Shown here in pieces: positions 1 through 11,009 of a stretch of 64,000 nucleotides of DNA. The notes below the pieces were generated by a model. That model was not told the DNA's origin. It was given only the letters and a program-made list of their open reading frames with translations, and made no database searches. The translations under genes and the position numbers were made by a program. Each line of letters opens with the position of its first letter. Positions within the stretch are counted from its first letter, which is position 1. The stretch is from Hypomesus transpacificus (Eukaryota > Chordata > Actinopteri > Osmeriformes > Osmeridae), in assembly GCF_021917145.1 (NCBI RefSeq), contig NC_061074.1:6730017-6794016 (forward strand), read 5' to 3'.

Positions 1-744
1 AAACATACAGGTGACACACAGGAGGTGAGTGGTCATCCACTGTGTTTATTAGGTTAACAGGTAGCGTAAAAGACACACCAGGCACAATTACATGACTCTG
101 ATTGGCCAGTACATTTATAAACACAGAAGTTTTTATTTGTCTTCTTGTGTCTCTGCTCTCTGGTGACTTTCATCTCACACTCCTTGCTGGTTTAGATACA
201 TGGAAAATAATACATTCATTATTTAGTAAATCTCAAAATGCCTAACAGTATTTAAACAATCTGGTCTATTTTTATGATGTAAATCAACTATTCTTACAAA
301 AAAAGCGATAATATTTTGAAATTGTATTATACATTTGGAATAAAATATTAAAGGTATACAGAAATTCTCACTATGCATTTGGCTGATTATTGCATTATTT
401 AGAATATCACAAACAAAGATTCAAATAATTTTAGTTATGTTATTATTAGTCACATTTTGCCGTTCTCCCACAGTAACCCAGTTATTTTGTGCAGTTACAC
501 CACCTTTACATGTGGGAGCGCTGTTGTACAAAGCCTGTGATTATTATTGAAGGCTGTTATTTTACAATAGAAACAGAAATAGAAAAAAACTGTCTTTAAT
601 TTACAACAGTCTTTCTGTGAAGAACCAGATATAGTGAATAACTTTGTGTCTCCACCCTGAATCCCCCCTCCCTACCCCCTCTCCGTTTCCTTGGCTTGGT
701 TAACTGAGTGCAAAGCTGGGTGAAGATGTGGGGTACTGCAAGGA

Positions 745-747
<3 letters not shown>

Positions 748-776
<29 letters not shown>
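748..776. repeat. (CT)n microsatellite
   Basis: An uninterrupted CT dinucleotide tract of about 29 bases in the 3' flank of the granin-like gene. Confidence 0.9.
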
Positions 777-780
<4 letters not shown>

Positions 781-1466
781 TTATCCTTGTCTCTCTCTTC
801 TACACTCTGTTTTCTCTTTCTTTCTCTCATTCCCTCCTGTCACCCCAGTTCTTCGTTAACAGTCTGGTACTAACAGTGGACAAGCCAGGTGAACACATAA
901 TCTTCACATTATGAAAACAACATCAAGGATGTCATACATTTAGAATACCAGTGTTTTACAAGTCTGTGGTACATACCTTACAGTTATAAAATCACCAATA
1001 ACTGCCACCCACTTTAAACACAGTTATTGATTATTGCACAAAATATACTGACGCATCAACTATAGTGGAAAGCGCATCTTGTCACTTAAGTGAAGGAATC
1101 TCATGTTGTCATCGGCTGATACTTGGCTGTAGACGAGGATCAATGCAAATGACTGAAATGCTTCTAATAAAGTCATCATGTAAATCACACTGTATCACAC
1201 TTCTGTCATACTCGCAATCGAGCATGTTGGCCCGGGAAGAGAAACTCGATGGAAATGCTCATGAGTTAAGAATCTAACTGGTTCAGTATAGATAGAAGCT
1301 CCTTGTGTCTCTCTGTAAACATGGAGACACCACAGCTTCACTGGAGATGAGCTGAGCTCACACATCTTTTACACCTAAAACAATCTTTGATATAACATGG
1401 GCTACGACACACTTTGTGACACTGGAAATAATCTCCTAAAGCAGGCTGAGCTGAGTGTAAGTGCGA

Positions 1467-1501
1467 GTGTGTGTGTGTGTGTGTGTGTGTGGGGGGGGGG
1501 G
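1467..1501. repeat. (GT)n followed by a G homopolymer
   Basis: About 12 GT units run directly into about 12 G. On the mRNA strand this reads C-run then (AC)n, beginning two bases after the stop codon of the granin-like gene, so the tract opens its 3' UTR. Confidence 0.9.
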
Positions 1502-1503
1502 TT

Positions 1504-4500
1504 CTAGCCCCTGCGTAACTCCCGTAGTTCAGCAGCCACTTTCCTCAGCTCTGCCTCAATTTCCAAAAGCTCCTGTAGAAACACAAAGACGTGGATACTA
1601 GTAGAGAACTACAGAACTGAATAATACTGCAGAACACACACACACACACACATAACACTTATTTTCATTCATATCTTTTTCCACTCACCTCTCCTTCATC
1701 CTCCTCAGTGCCTCCTTCACGTTCTTCATCTTCCTCATTCTCCTCCTCTTCTCCATTGTTATCCTCATCATCTTCATCATAACCTTCCTCGTCATCTCTG
1801 TATCTCTCTCTCTCAAACTGACGGGTGGCCTCGTCACTCGCTTTTTCCATCACCCTCTTCTGTTGAGGCTCCCTCATGTCTCCATCCTCCTTCCTTTCAC
1901 TCTCCACCTCTCCCTCTTCCTTCTTCTGACCGTCCACTTCTCCCTTTTTCTGTTCCATGTCTTTCCCAGTCTCTCCCTCCACCTTGTTTTCCAGCCCTGT
2001 TTTCTCCTCTGTCTTGCTCTCGTCAGCCACATTCTCTCTCTTCTTCTCCTCCCCCTCCTGCTCCTCTTCCTCCTGCACTCGTTTCATTTTCTTGAGAAGT
2101 TCCTGCAGCTCCTCCTCCTTTTCCTCTCTTTCTTTCTCCTTCTCTCCCTTCTTCATGCTGCCCTGCTCCTCCAGAAGCTCTTTCAGTTCCCTCTCCACCT
2201 TCTCCTTCTCCACCAGCAGCTCCACCTCGTTGTTTTTCCTCTCCTCACTCCTCTTCCTCTCCGATTCCCCCAACACCTCCAGACGCTTCCTCTCCGCTTT
2301 TTTCTCTTTCTCTTCATCCTCGACGCTGCCTTTCTGCCCCTCCTCCGAGGCTGGCCCCTTCAGGAGCTCCTTTTCCTTCGCCGATTTGTATCTCTTCTTC
2401 TTCAGCTCCTTCAGAAGCTCCTCCAGCTCCTTGTCGTCTTTCTCCTCCTCTCCTTTCTTCCTGATCTCCTCGGCCAGGAGCTCCTCCAGCTCCTTGGCTC
2501 TCTCCTCCTCCCCTCGTCGACTCTCCTCCAGTCGGGGCTCCTCCATCATCTGTCCCTTCATTCTCTCCTCTGCCTCTTTCTCTTCTTCCTCCCCTCCTTC
2601 TACCTCCACTTTCTTCTCTTTGGGGATCACCTCTTCATCCTCCGTCTCGTCCTCTTCCTCCTCCCGTTCGTCTCTGTCATCCTCTTCCTCCGGCAGATTC
2701 AACTCATACTGGTCTGCCTCTCGTTCATATTCTCTTTCCCTATCTCTCTCTGAAAGTCAAATACAAGAAAGGTTCATTTATTCAAAGTACATAGTACACA
2801 TCTATGCTTACTATTGAGTTGATAAACTGATTACATTGATTTATTAGAATTTTTGGGGGGTGGGCAGACCATTCTATGCTAGCTCTAGTAATAGGTGTGT
2901 GTGTGTGTATGTGTGAGTGTGTGTGTGTGTGTGTGTGTGTTTGTGTGTGTGTAGTGTGAGCATATGAGGGGGACAGACCTTCCTCTGCAAGGTCCTGTAG
3001 TTCTCTCAGCAGACCCTGATGTCTCTGCACTGCATCCAGACCCATGTCTAAACAACAAGAACAAAAACAAACACATTACATCCTGGTCTTCTTACACTGT
3101 GATTACAGTTTTGTGCACATAATCTGTCTGAGGAAAGACGGTTTCTGAGGAAACTGAGGAAAGATGGTCTGAGGAAAGATGGTTTCTGAGTCTGAGGAAA
3201 GATGGTTTCTTTGAGCAGATGATCACCTGGTAATCGTTTGTCACAGTCAGAATGTGCATCTTCATTACTACCTAGAGAGTCCTGGATGCAGTCCAGTACC
3301 TGAGGGAACACCAAACACACACGGACACAATCAGATATGCACATACACAATCAGATATGCACACACACAATCAGATATGCCAATACATGCACACAAATAC
3401 ACACCCTATCAGATATGGGTACACACACAGTCAGACAAAGACATGATCTGGCACACACAAGATCAAACACACACATAAAGACAAACTCAAAACTCCAGAT
3501 ATACTGTGCATGCTCATACTCATATACAAACACAGAACTACAGAAATCAGCCAGGGGAAGCTGGGTTCTGGGGGTTGGTACTAAAGATGCTGAAAGTTTT
3601 CTTCTTGACCTTAGCATTGTGCAGAGATGAGGACACTGGTAAGGATCCCACTGGAAGGGGAGAAAGGGGGAGGGAAATTTAAACAAGGAGGAAGAGAGAC
3701 AGAAAGATACAATCAGGTTTTCAACAGTGTTGTTCAGTCAGATTGATGATGTCATGATCTAAAGGGGGTGGTTCTATGTCTGGGATAAGCTGAGCACAGT
3801 CACAAAGCAGGCAAGACTGGGAAGAAGCTTAGTGTCCTCTCTCTCTCACTCTCTACCTCCCTCTCTCTATCGGAGGTGGTCAAAGAAGAGCTTTCCTTTT
3901 TAAGAGCCAACAAGTCTTACCCACTACTCTGTTTCCTGCAATGCCAACACACTCTGCTGCTAGGAGGTGACTGTCTGCTGCTAGGAGGTGACTGTCTGCT
4001 GCTAGGAGGTGACTGTCTGCTGCTAGGAGGTGACTGTCTGCTGCTAGGAGGTGACTGTCTGCTGCTAGTAGGTGACTGTCTGCTGCTAGGAGGTGACTGT
4101 CTGCTGCTAGGAGGTGACTTTTTGCTGCTAGGAGGTGACTGTCTGCTGCTTTGAGGTGACTGTCTGCTGCTTTGAGGTGACTGTCTACTGCTAGTAGGTG
4201 ACTGTCTGCTGCTAGGAGGTGACTGTCTGCTGCTAGGAGGTGACTGTTTGCTGCTAGGAGGTGACTGTCTGCTGCTAGGAGGTGACTGTTTGCTGCTAGG
4301 AGGTGACTGTTTGCTGCTAGGAGGTGACTGTTCTGGCAGTACTCATGCATTCCACCATGCTCAATTAAAAAAGGTCAGCATTTCTGACCAGAGGAGGAAT
4401 GGAAGGTCAGCAATGCAGAAACACAAAAAGGCTTAGGATACCACCTGATATCTAACTGAATATCTCAAATAAATGTAGGCTATATGTATTCATTTTATTG

Positions 4501-5589
4501 ATTGACTCCAAGGTCCCAACAAAAGCACGTGAGCCCTATTTTGTTATGCGTGTCTGCTTGTGTGTGTTGGTCCTTTAAGCTGGGACACGTTGCTGGTTTT
4601 AAAGCTTCGTTCAATCCCAGGTTATTATCCTGGCCGTCCTGCTTCCACCCCACCGGCCTGCAAACACATGGCGTGTGGCCCAGCCAGACCTGCCTCACTA
4701 AAGAGCTGCTACATCCTCACACTGTTACGGTCCGGGTTAATGACATGTTGGCCAGATCACAGAAAGAACGAAAAGAATAGCCAAGCCCCCCTGTAAATAA
4801 TAGCCACTTCCCCACAAGAAATATTGACAAAGCCAACTAATTGCACGTGCCTTGAAGCATCTGTCAATACATGGTTGCTCAAGCACAGCACAACAAAGGT
4901 CTGAGAACACGAGACGGGTTAAGTGTTTTGGCATGAACAAGCGCCGTTTTCCGTCACCTGCACTTCCTGTGCCGGACCACGTAATCCGCATTGGCTTAGG
5001 TTGAGTGTCATTGTATTGTGTATATTTGAATTACTGTATAAGGAAAATAACGTTAAGTAGCCTAGACACATTTTTCTTTAGTAGGCTTTTGACCCCTACA
5101 CTCAGGAAAGCGCGCAGGCAGATCTGAAATAAGTCGCTGGAGGGGTTTTGTGCGTTTAACAAATTATGTAATCAAATAGGTCTAAATCTATCTAAATCTT
5201 AAAGGTGTAGATAGGACATCCACTACGCATAGAACCACTGGTTTTAACCATGTCTGTGTGAAATGTGAATTGTTAATGTCCAAACAAACAGTGTATTATG
5301 GTAGCATGCAATCGTGCAATCACATCAATCCATAAATTGGTTTGAATTTGAATTAGATAAAAACTGTCAAAGCTTTTTACCGGCACGCCATGATAGTCAA
5401 CAATAGCCTACATTGGTATATTTTGATAAACGCGTAACCGAAGTAATACATTCTCTAAGGTAAGCCATGTTCTAACTAATGAAATGAGCTGTGACCGACA
5501 TTCTTACGATAAATCACATAGACGTAGCCGAATGTGTTCTTACCTCCAACAAAGCTCCACCAGAATAGCGCGATAATAAAGACTCCCAT
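1504..5589 (-). CDS. ccer2: Granin-like, Glu-rich secreted protein (coiled-coil glutamate-rich protein 2-like)
   Basis: Six coding exons on the minus strand: 5544-5589, 3610-3635, 3227-3299, 2979-3047, 1689-2749 and 1504-1572. Phases agree throughout and give about 447 aa. Exon 1 encodes a hydrophobic signal peptide (MGVFIIALFWWSFVGG). Exon 3 has two cysteines (CIQDS...SDC) like the granin disulfide loop. Exon 4 encodes HQGLLRELQDLAEE, close to a conserved chromogranin A segment. Exon 5 is a very acidic Glu/Lys-rich coiled-coil stretch of about 354 codons with KR/KKR sites that could be processed. Exon 6 ends in IEAELRKVAAELRELRRG, again like the granin C-terminus. The product is probably routed to secretory granules. 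Adjacency to sars2 matches human CCER2, and the segment KRVMEKASDEATRQFE resembles CCER2 as I remember it. Chromogranin A is the alternative. The exon 2 donor (GTCAAG) is weak, so exon 2 is the least certain part. Confidence 0.68.
2897..2952. repeat. (GT)n microsatellite in granin-like intron 4
   Basis: A GT-dominated tract with a few substitutions lies in the intron between the exon ending at 2979 and the Glu-rich exon. Confidence 0.85.
3325..3395. repeat. Short tandem repeat, about 20-bp unit
   Basis: Three to four imperfect copies of a unit containing ACACAATCAGATATGC lie just upstream (minus-strand sense) of the Cys-loop exon, within the intron. Confidence 0.7.
3952..4335. repeat. 21-bp minisatellite, about 18 copies, in granin-like intron 1
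   Basis: A 21-bp unit with core GCTGCTAGGAGGTGACTG is repeated head to tail about 18 times with few substitutions (GGAGG to GTAGG or TTGAGG, CTGT to TTGT or TTTT). Because 21 is divisible by three, both strands stay open; the minus strand reads a seven-residue HLLAADS-type repeat. This is a by-product of the repeat, as the array sits in the intron between the signal-peptide exon and exon 2. Confidence 0.92.
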
Positions 5590-5609
5590 TTGGTTGGTAT
5601 GACAGGGCC

Positions 5610-5665
5610 TCGAGGGGTATATAACCTTGAAATAACGGTTCGGATCCTTCTCACGTCGACTTAAA
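5610..5665 (-). promoter_or_regulatory. Candidate TATA promoter of the granin-like gene
   Basis: On the minus strand a TTATATACC box (TATATA at 5618-5623) lies about 30 bases upstream of the proposed ATG at 5589. A TCGACGTGAG element, similar to a cAMP response element half-site, lies a further 25-30 bases upstream. Granin promoters characteristically pair a CRE with a TATA box. The TATA-to-ATG distance would leave almost no 5' leader, so another start site is possible. Confidence 0.4.
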
Positions 5666-6137
5666 ACCCGCTAGGAGGAACCGAATATGTTCGTGTGTGT
5701 GTGATCTTCCGCAAGACCGAAGAGACCCCAGGTGACCAGTCGACAGGTTGGATCAACTTTGATGCTTCGTCAAAGCGTCAAATAGCGCTCGCACATACAG
5801 CATCACGCGCAAGGGGTATTACTGGCCTCGCAGTAATACTCCTACTCGTGTATCTATCTCCAGTTCCTCTCACTCTTGGCTCGAGATCTGTCTCACTGTA
5901 ATGCACTGCAGGATATGAGTTGTCCCGTGCAGACTGATACTAAAGTGCGTGTGAGATTACTTTAGTCGCCAGCTAATTAATTCCACATCAATAATGGATT
6001 GTAACTATCTGACAGTTGGTAATCCATCAGCCATGTGCACGCACGCACACACAAGCACGCACACTTTCCCTTAGGGGATTGTAAGGCATTGTATTTCCCA
6101 GTAAGCTGTAGTAAGTATATCCATGTTTACTTCATAT

Positions 6138-6143
6138 TTTATT
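6138..6143 (-). terminator. sars2: Candidate poly(A) signal of sars2
   Basis: AATAAA on the minus strand, about 170 bases downstream of the sars2 stop codon and about 0.5 kb before the granin-like promoter. The two genes are in tandem with a short intergenic gap. Confidence 0.55.
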
Positions 6144-6314
6144 ACATCACAGAATCATTCTACTTATCAATAAAAGGATGCTTTCTCACAGACAACATGG
6201 TTTAAACATATTTACAGTAGACAACAGACTACAGAACGCATTAAAGTCTAGTGCGGTTGTGTACAGTGTTGATTCTGGCAGCAGCGTGTCTTGGTACTGG
6301 TCCGGTTGGACCTG

Positions 6315-6899
6315 TCACCTGGTCCTTGGGGTCGGACGAGGGGGTCGGTTGGGCTGGTTGGGTCCGATGTACCTCAGAGGAGAGTATTGGGGCTTCTCGA
6401 TCACCTCCACCCCCATGTAGGGTTGCAGGACCTGCGGCACAAGCACACTCCCCTCCTGGGAGAAAGATGGGGAGAGAGTGAAAGACAGGCCCTTTTCACA
6501 CCTGGCATCAGATCTCTGAAATCGCATTGAGATCCGTTTCAGATGGGTGCGAGTGAGTGTGTGTGTGTCTTACCTTGGTTTGGTGAGTCTCTAGTATGGC
6601 GATGATGGTTCGGGGAATAGCACATGCAGTAGCGTTCACCTGGACACAGGTCACAGTGTTTAACACCTCACACACCCATATCAGTGATAACACCTCCCAT
6701 CCTCACATGGCTGCTCCAGCTCCCCTGTGAGGCGCAGCAGCAGAGGCAGGTGCCGGTCCTCACCGTGTGGGCGTACTGCAGACTCCCGTCCTGCCTCTCA
6801 TACAGGATGTTGAGTCGTCTGCTCTGGTAGTCTGTACAGTTGGAGCCACTGGAGATCTGGAGCAGGCACACGGGACAGGAAGGATCAGGAGTGTGTCGG

Positions 6900-6936
<37 letters not shown>

Positions 6937-8413
6937 GGTCACCAGTCTCACCTCTCCATAGCAGTCCCTCCCAGGCATCCAGGCCTCAATGTCGTACTTC
7001 CTGTGGGCGGGTGGGCCTAGTTCCTGTGTGGGCATGTCCAGCACTCTGAAACACACACACACACACACACACAACACACGCTCAGACTTGATCTGTTATT
7101 ACATGATTTATTATTTGAATGGATGGATTGAGTGCCTCACCTGTAGTGTAGATGCAGAGAAGAGAAGATCTCCTTCTGCAGAGACAGGAAGTCCTCCAGA
7201 AGCTGAGAACTCTCATCTCCTGTTTCATCTGCTGTCACTCCAAACATCTCCACCTGGTCCACACACAGCCGCAAATACACAAATACATTTTTGTTGTTGG
7301 GTTTTAGGTAATGTGTGTGTGAGTGTGTCTGGGTGTGTGTTACCTTGTTAAAGTGGTGAACTCTGTAGAGCCCCCAAGCCTCTCTGCCCGTGTCTGTCTC
7401 TGCCCTGTAGCAAGTACTGCTACACACTGACCTGCAGGAAGACAGCACATCACACTACCTGACACACACACACACACAGACTAAAGTGCCAACAGTCAGC
7501 AGAACACAAGACTGAAAACACACACTTAAGAGAAAACAGCATAACATGCTAACCCTAATGTGTCTCCTCACCTGACAGGAAGGTCCCTCCAGTTTACTGC
7601 ATGGTCCATGAAGTAACCTGAATGAATGGGAAGGAGGGAAGAAGGGAGAGAGAGCATAAGATAATACTTTTGGTTTGAAGACAATTTATGGTGCATTTAG
7701 TCAACTTGAAGAAATGTGATTTAGGTAGTGGTAATACAACTTGTTTATTAACCATTTGTACCATGGCAACTTTTCCCTCCAAACAGCTGACCTTACACCG
7801 TGACATCGCTCCTTAACTTGAACTTGAATAATCAGTCCATTTTAGAGCCCCTCCCCCTCTCACCTGCCACGCCCACCTCGCCAGTACCAGCCAGGTTGAG
7901 GTCCGGGAAGCGGCCGGGATCCAGAGAGTACACCTGGGAGCGATGGGCATTGGGCTGCATCCCACACCCCTCCTGGAAAGAGAGAGAGAGAGAGCAGGGG
8001 GCAGGATTGATTTATATACACACACACCATCTCATCGGGGTATATGTGTAGATGTTGTGTGTGTGGTGTGTGACACTCACAAACACTGCCCCCTTCAGTA
8101 CGTCTGGCACTGCCATTGGAATGAAGCCCTGAGAAAACACAGGAGACAGTAGGTGGTAGGACATCCATTAACTCGAGGATCACTCTCTCCCCAACACAAA
8201 CACTCACTAACCCGCCGCTGCAGAGTGTCTAAGGCAAAATTCTGCAGAGCGATCTGGAGTCTGGCCCCTGCCCCCCTCAGGTAGTACGACCTGTGGCCTG
8301 AGATGTGAGCAAGGTTCCTGCCCGGAAGGAACCAGAGGGAGAGATAGGTCAGAGACTGAATACATGAGAGAGGAGTAAAACAGAGAAAGCGAGAGAGAGA
8401 GAGAGAGAGAGAC

Positions 8414-8460
<47 letters not shown>

Positions 8461-11009
8461 TAGAAGGAAAAGGAGGATGTGTGTGTGAGAGAGAGACCCT
8501 CACCTCTGTCTGATAAGACCCAGCCCCTCCCCCAGCTCGACATGTCCTCTGGGTTTGAAGTCAAACACTGAGTGGACCATGGAAAAAAAACTGATTATAC
8601 ATAACAAACATAGTTGGTAAACATTCAAATCGGTGTGCTACATTATTACACATCTATTAAGACTCCTCTCACCTGGCTTCTGACCAACCAGCTCTACCAC
8701 CCTTGCCTGGCTTTCGTCTCCGATTGGCTGGTGGGGAAGAAAGGTTCCAGAGTATCAACCGCAGACCCTGTATTCTTGAAATCTGTTAGTGCGTTTGTGT
8801 GTATACTATGTGTGTGACTGTGTGTGTGTGTATTCCTCACCACGTCAGGGTGTGTGGTGTTGGGCAGTCGGAGGGCTTGTCTGTAGTGTTCCTGCTCCAG
8901 CTGATTCTGTTTGGGGTAGAGCTGGCTCAGCCTGTTGCGGATCTCTCTGCCCTCCTCTCTGGCCTGCCTGTGCTCTGGCAGCTGACACACACACACACCC
9001 ATGGATCACTCAGCCTAGCACTGCTACAGCAGATATTAGGGTTAATTCTCTCTGCTTAGTGCCTTCTATCTAATTTCTCCATATCACAAAGACAACACTC
9101 ACATTGGCTAGTGACTTCTTGTCGTTCTTCTCCTGAGGAAAGAAGAGAGACAGTCACAACAATGCCCACTAACCTAAACCCTAGTAGGTTAGTGAATTAG
9201 TTAGAGCTGTGTTATGAGTTGAACACCCTGGAGTTTGTGAAGGAATCTATACTGCTAATCCAATGCTGCTGCAACAATCAATACCTCAATTATATGAAAT
9301 GTGTAATACTTTATACTAAACATATATCTTAATATGATTAAACATATGTCTTAATGTGAGTAAATATATGTCTTAATGTGAGTAAATATATCTTAATGTG
9401 ATCAAATGCCTTAATACATTTTACGATGGGTCTATGCAACAGGATGATTCTGGGTCTGTGTAGTGAGGTCATGCTGAAATGTAACTCTGGTGTGTGTGTG
9501 TAGGAATGTTGAAGGTCAGCGCACTGACTTGGGAAGCAAACTGGTAATGCCCGGGACTGGTGTGAGCACAATAGGGCCTCTCAGCTCATGGGAGTAAAGT
9601 GTCAACTTGAGAGATAAGGTGACGCTTGGGCCGTGGAAGATGTAACTCTCTGCTCCTGCAGGACGAGTCAGACCGGCCGGTCTGACCACCTTTGGATATA
9701 CAACCCCTGTTCTAAAGGCCCATTTCTCTTGGACACCATACCCCCCTTGTCTTGGATGCCACTTTCCCCCTGGAGACCCCCCCCCCCCCCCTTCTCTCCG
9801 GATGCCCCTTTTCTCTTGGAGACCCTGCCTCACCACCCCGTACATCATCAGCGCTGGACACCCTGTCCCCATCACCCCATACATCTTCAGGACCTTGGGA
9901 TGACCCACTCCCTACCTTGGAGAAGACCCCCTCCCTTAACAACATCAGACCTTTGGGTCTTGTCTGCCCCCCTCCCTCTCTGAACATCACCAGGTCCTTG
10001 GACTGCCCACCATGTGCCACCACAAACGCCCTGGACACCTAATTGGATAACCACATCCCCTCCCCATTGTCTTCTGACCAATCACCCAACAAACACCCAA
10101 CTCTTGGGGGGTACAAGACCTATCCCCCGAGGACAGGGAGACAGGTCTTCGACTGGGCAGAACTCTCTCTCTAATCTCTGTCACAACCACTTTCTCAACA
10201 AAGGCCTTCGTTTGATCTATTCTGTGACTGTTTCTGTGAAGCTGCATTGGCATCATCGACTGATTCACTGTACTAGACTGAGAACATCCTGGTGTGTTGT
10301 ATTCATTGTTGATTGCATCATTTCTTATGAATAAACTACAAAGAACTTGGTCTGGCATGTAACCTTGTATCCTTCTCCACCTAGTTTGACACACCGTAAC
10401 AAGTTCCCACTCTGACACCTGGGCTCTAGAAGGATACACACCACCAGCGCTCTGACCCGCTCACTAATCCATTTCTTCTTTTCCTCCAGCTCAGAGACTT
10501 CCTTCCTCACCTGCTGGAGCTGCTGCCACACATACACCTGCAACACACATCCACATTACAGTGAGTGACCTCTTTGGCTGTGCACACACACAATCTCTAC
10601 ATTCACATTATACAGACAGGTGTCACTGCCGACACGAGCTAGTCTAACTGTCTGTTGTTTACTGTGGCATTGACTCAGCATAGCGTATTCAATAACGGCT
10701 TGCGTCATCCCATATGTAAACAGGAAGACTGCTTACAATTAGTTTGACGTCCTCTCCACGCAAATCCCCCTTACGAGTTACAACATTAGCTATGACTTTG
10801 TCGGTCTCCTCGCATACAAGTTGCATGTCCAATTCCGGCTTGTCACTGTAGCCATCACGGACGTGTTCGTAAAGGCTGCTGCGCACGCCATGAGCCAAAC
10901 GACGCTGAGTGAAAAGTATTGTGCCCTGTCTTGCATACTGTCTAGCAACCGGTTTTAATACATTAAATACTGAGCCAAGTCTTCCCACCATGCCTATGGA
11001 GGTCGCCAT
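6315..11009 (-). CDS. sars2: Mitochondrial seryl-tRNA synthetase
   Basis: Class II synthetase that charges mitochondrial tRNA(Ser) in the matrix. Sixteen coding exons on the minus strand: 10737-11009, 10442-10537, 9103-9132, 8841-8981, 8673-8727, 8504-8567, 8212-8317, 8081-8128, 7864-7972, 7572-7617, 7344-7431, 7141-7253, 6952-7045, 6764-6856, 6574-6639 and 6315-6455. All phases agree and give 520 aa, against about 518 in human SARS2. The N-terminus ([13 protein letters not shown]...) looks like a mitochondrial presequence. Exons 2-4 form the helical tRNA-binding arm. Recognisable catalytic-core sequences include [28 protein letters not shown], the motif 2 region [13 protein letters not shown] with [15 protein letters not shown], and the motif 3 region [16 protein letters not shown]. 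The C-terminal tail has LRYIGPNQP as in vertebrate SARS2. The donor of exon 2 is ambiguous by three bases. A divergent kelch gene starts on its 5' side. Confidence 0.95.
6905..6934. repeat. (GT)n microsatellite in sars2 intron
   Basis: About 15 GT units in the short intron between sars2 exons 13 and 14, close to the splice donor of exon 13. A matching (AC)n tract lies at 7051-7073 in the preceding intron. Confidence 0.9.
8391..8456. repeat. (GA)n microsatellite in sars2 intron 6
   Basis: About 33 GA units with two ACAGA interruptions lie between the exons at 8212-8317 and 8504-8567. Confidence 0.92.
9711..10040. repeat. Degenerate C-rich tandem repeat in sars2 intron 2
   Basis: Loosely repeated blocks built around CTTGGACACC / CTTGGAGACC / CCTTGGGATGACC are separated by C-rich spacers of variable length, including a C14 run at 9778-9791. 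They look like an old, diverged minisatellite. The blocks sit inside the largest sars2 intron (9133-10441), which has no other feature apart from AT-rich sequence at 9180-9480. Confidence 0.5.
10041..10402 (+). mobile_element. Possible solo LTR-like fragment in sars2 intron 2
   Basis: A non-repetitive segment has features seen in fish retroelement LTRs: a CCAAT-like TTCTGACCAATCACCC, then the poly(A) signal GAATAAAC at 10329-10336, then a TGTAACCTTGTATCC block and a CACACCGTAACA-type end near 10391-10402. I could not define the 5' boundary or a target-site duplication. This rests on general resemblance only. Confidence 0.22.

Larger units (their letters stand above)
1..1503 (-). other. 3' UTR/downstream flank of the granin-like gene
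   Basis: No coding exon could be supported here. The stretch lies downstream of the granin-like stop codon (TAG on the minus strand at 1504-1506). Possible minus-strand poly(A) signals are an ATTAAA read at 596-601 and AATAAA read at 132-137 and 45-50; I cannot tell which is used, so the 3' UTR is between about 0.9 and 1.45 kb. The sequence is AT-rich with a CT run at 748-776 and a GT/G run next to the stop. Confidence 0.5.

Noticed and set aside
1863-2817. Long plus-strand Leu- and Ser-rich open frames
   Set aside because: Antisense shadows of the Glu-rich exon of the granin-like gene; GA-rich coding on the minus strand leaves the complement open.
3952-4335. CRISPR-like repeat array
   Set aside because: Direct repeats abut with no unique spacers, and the genome is a vertebrate.
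3876-4436. LLLGGDC and HLLAADS repeat open frames
   Set aside because: Both come from a 21-bp minisatellite inside an intron.
1504-5589. Naming the Glu-rich gene chga outright
   Set aside because: Similarity to chromogranin A is strong at both ends, but linkage to sars2 favours ccer2; kept as an alternative.
9516-10042. Overlapping Pro- and Gly-rich open frames in the sars2 intron
   Set aside because: Low-complexity C-rich sequence with no homologue recognised and no splice structure.
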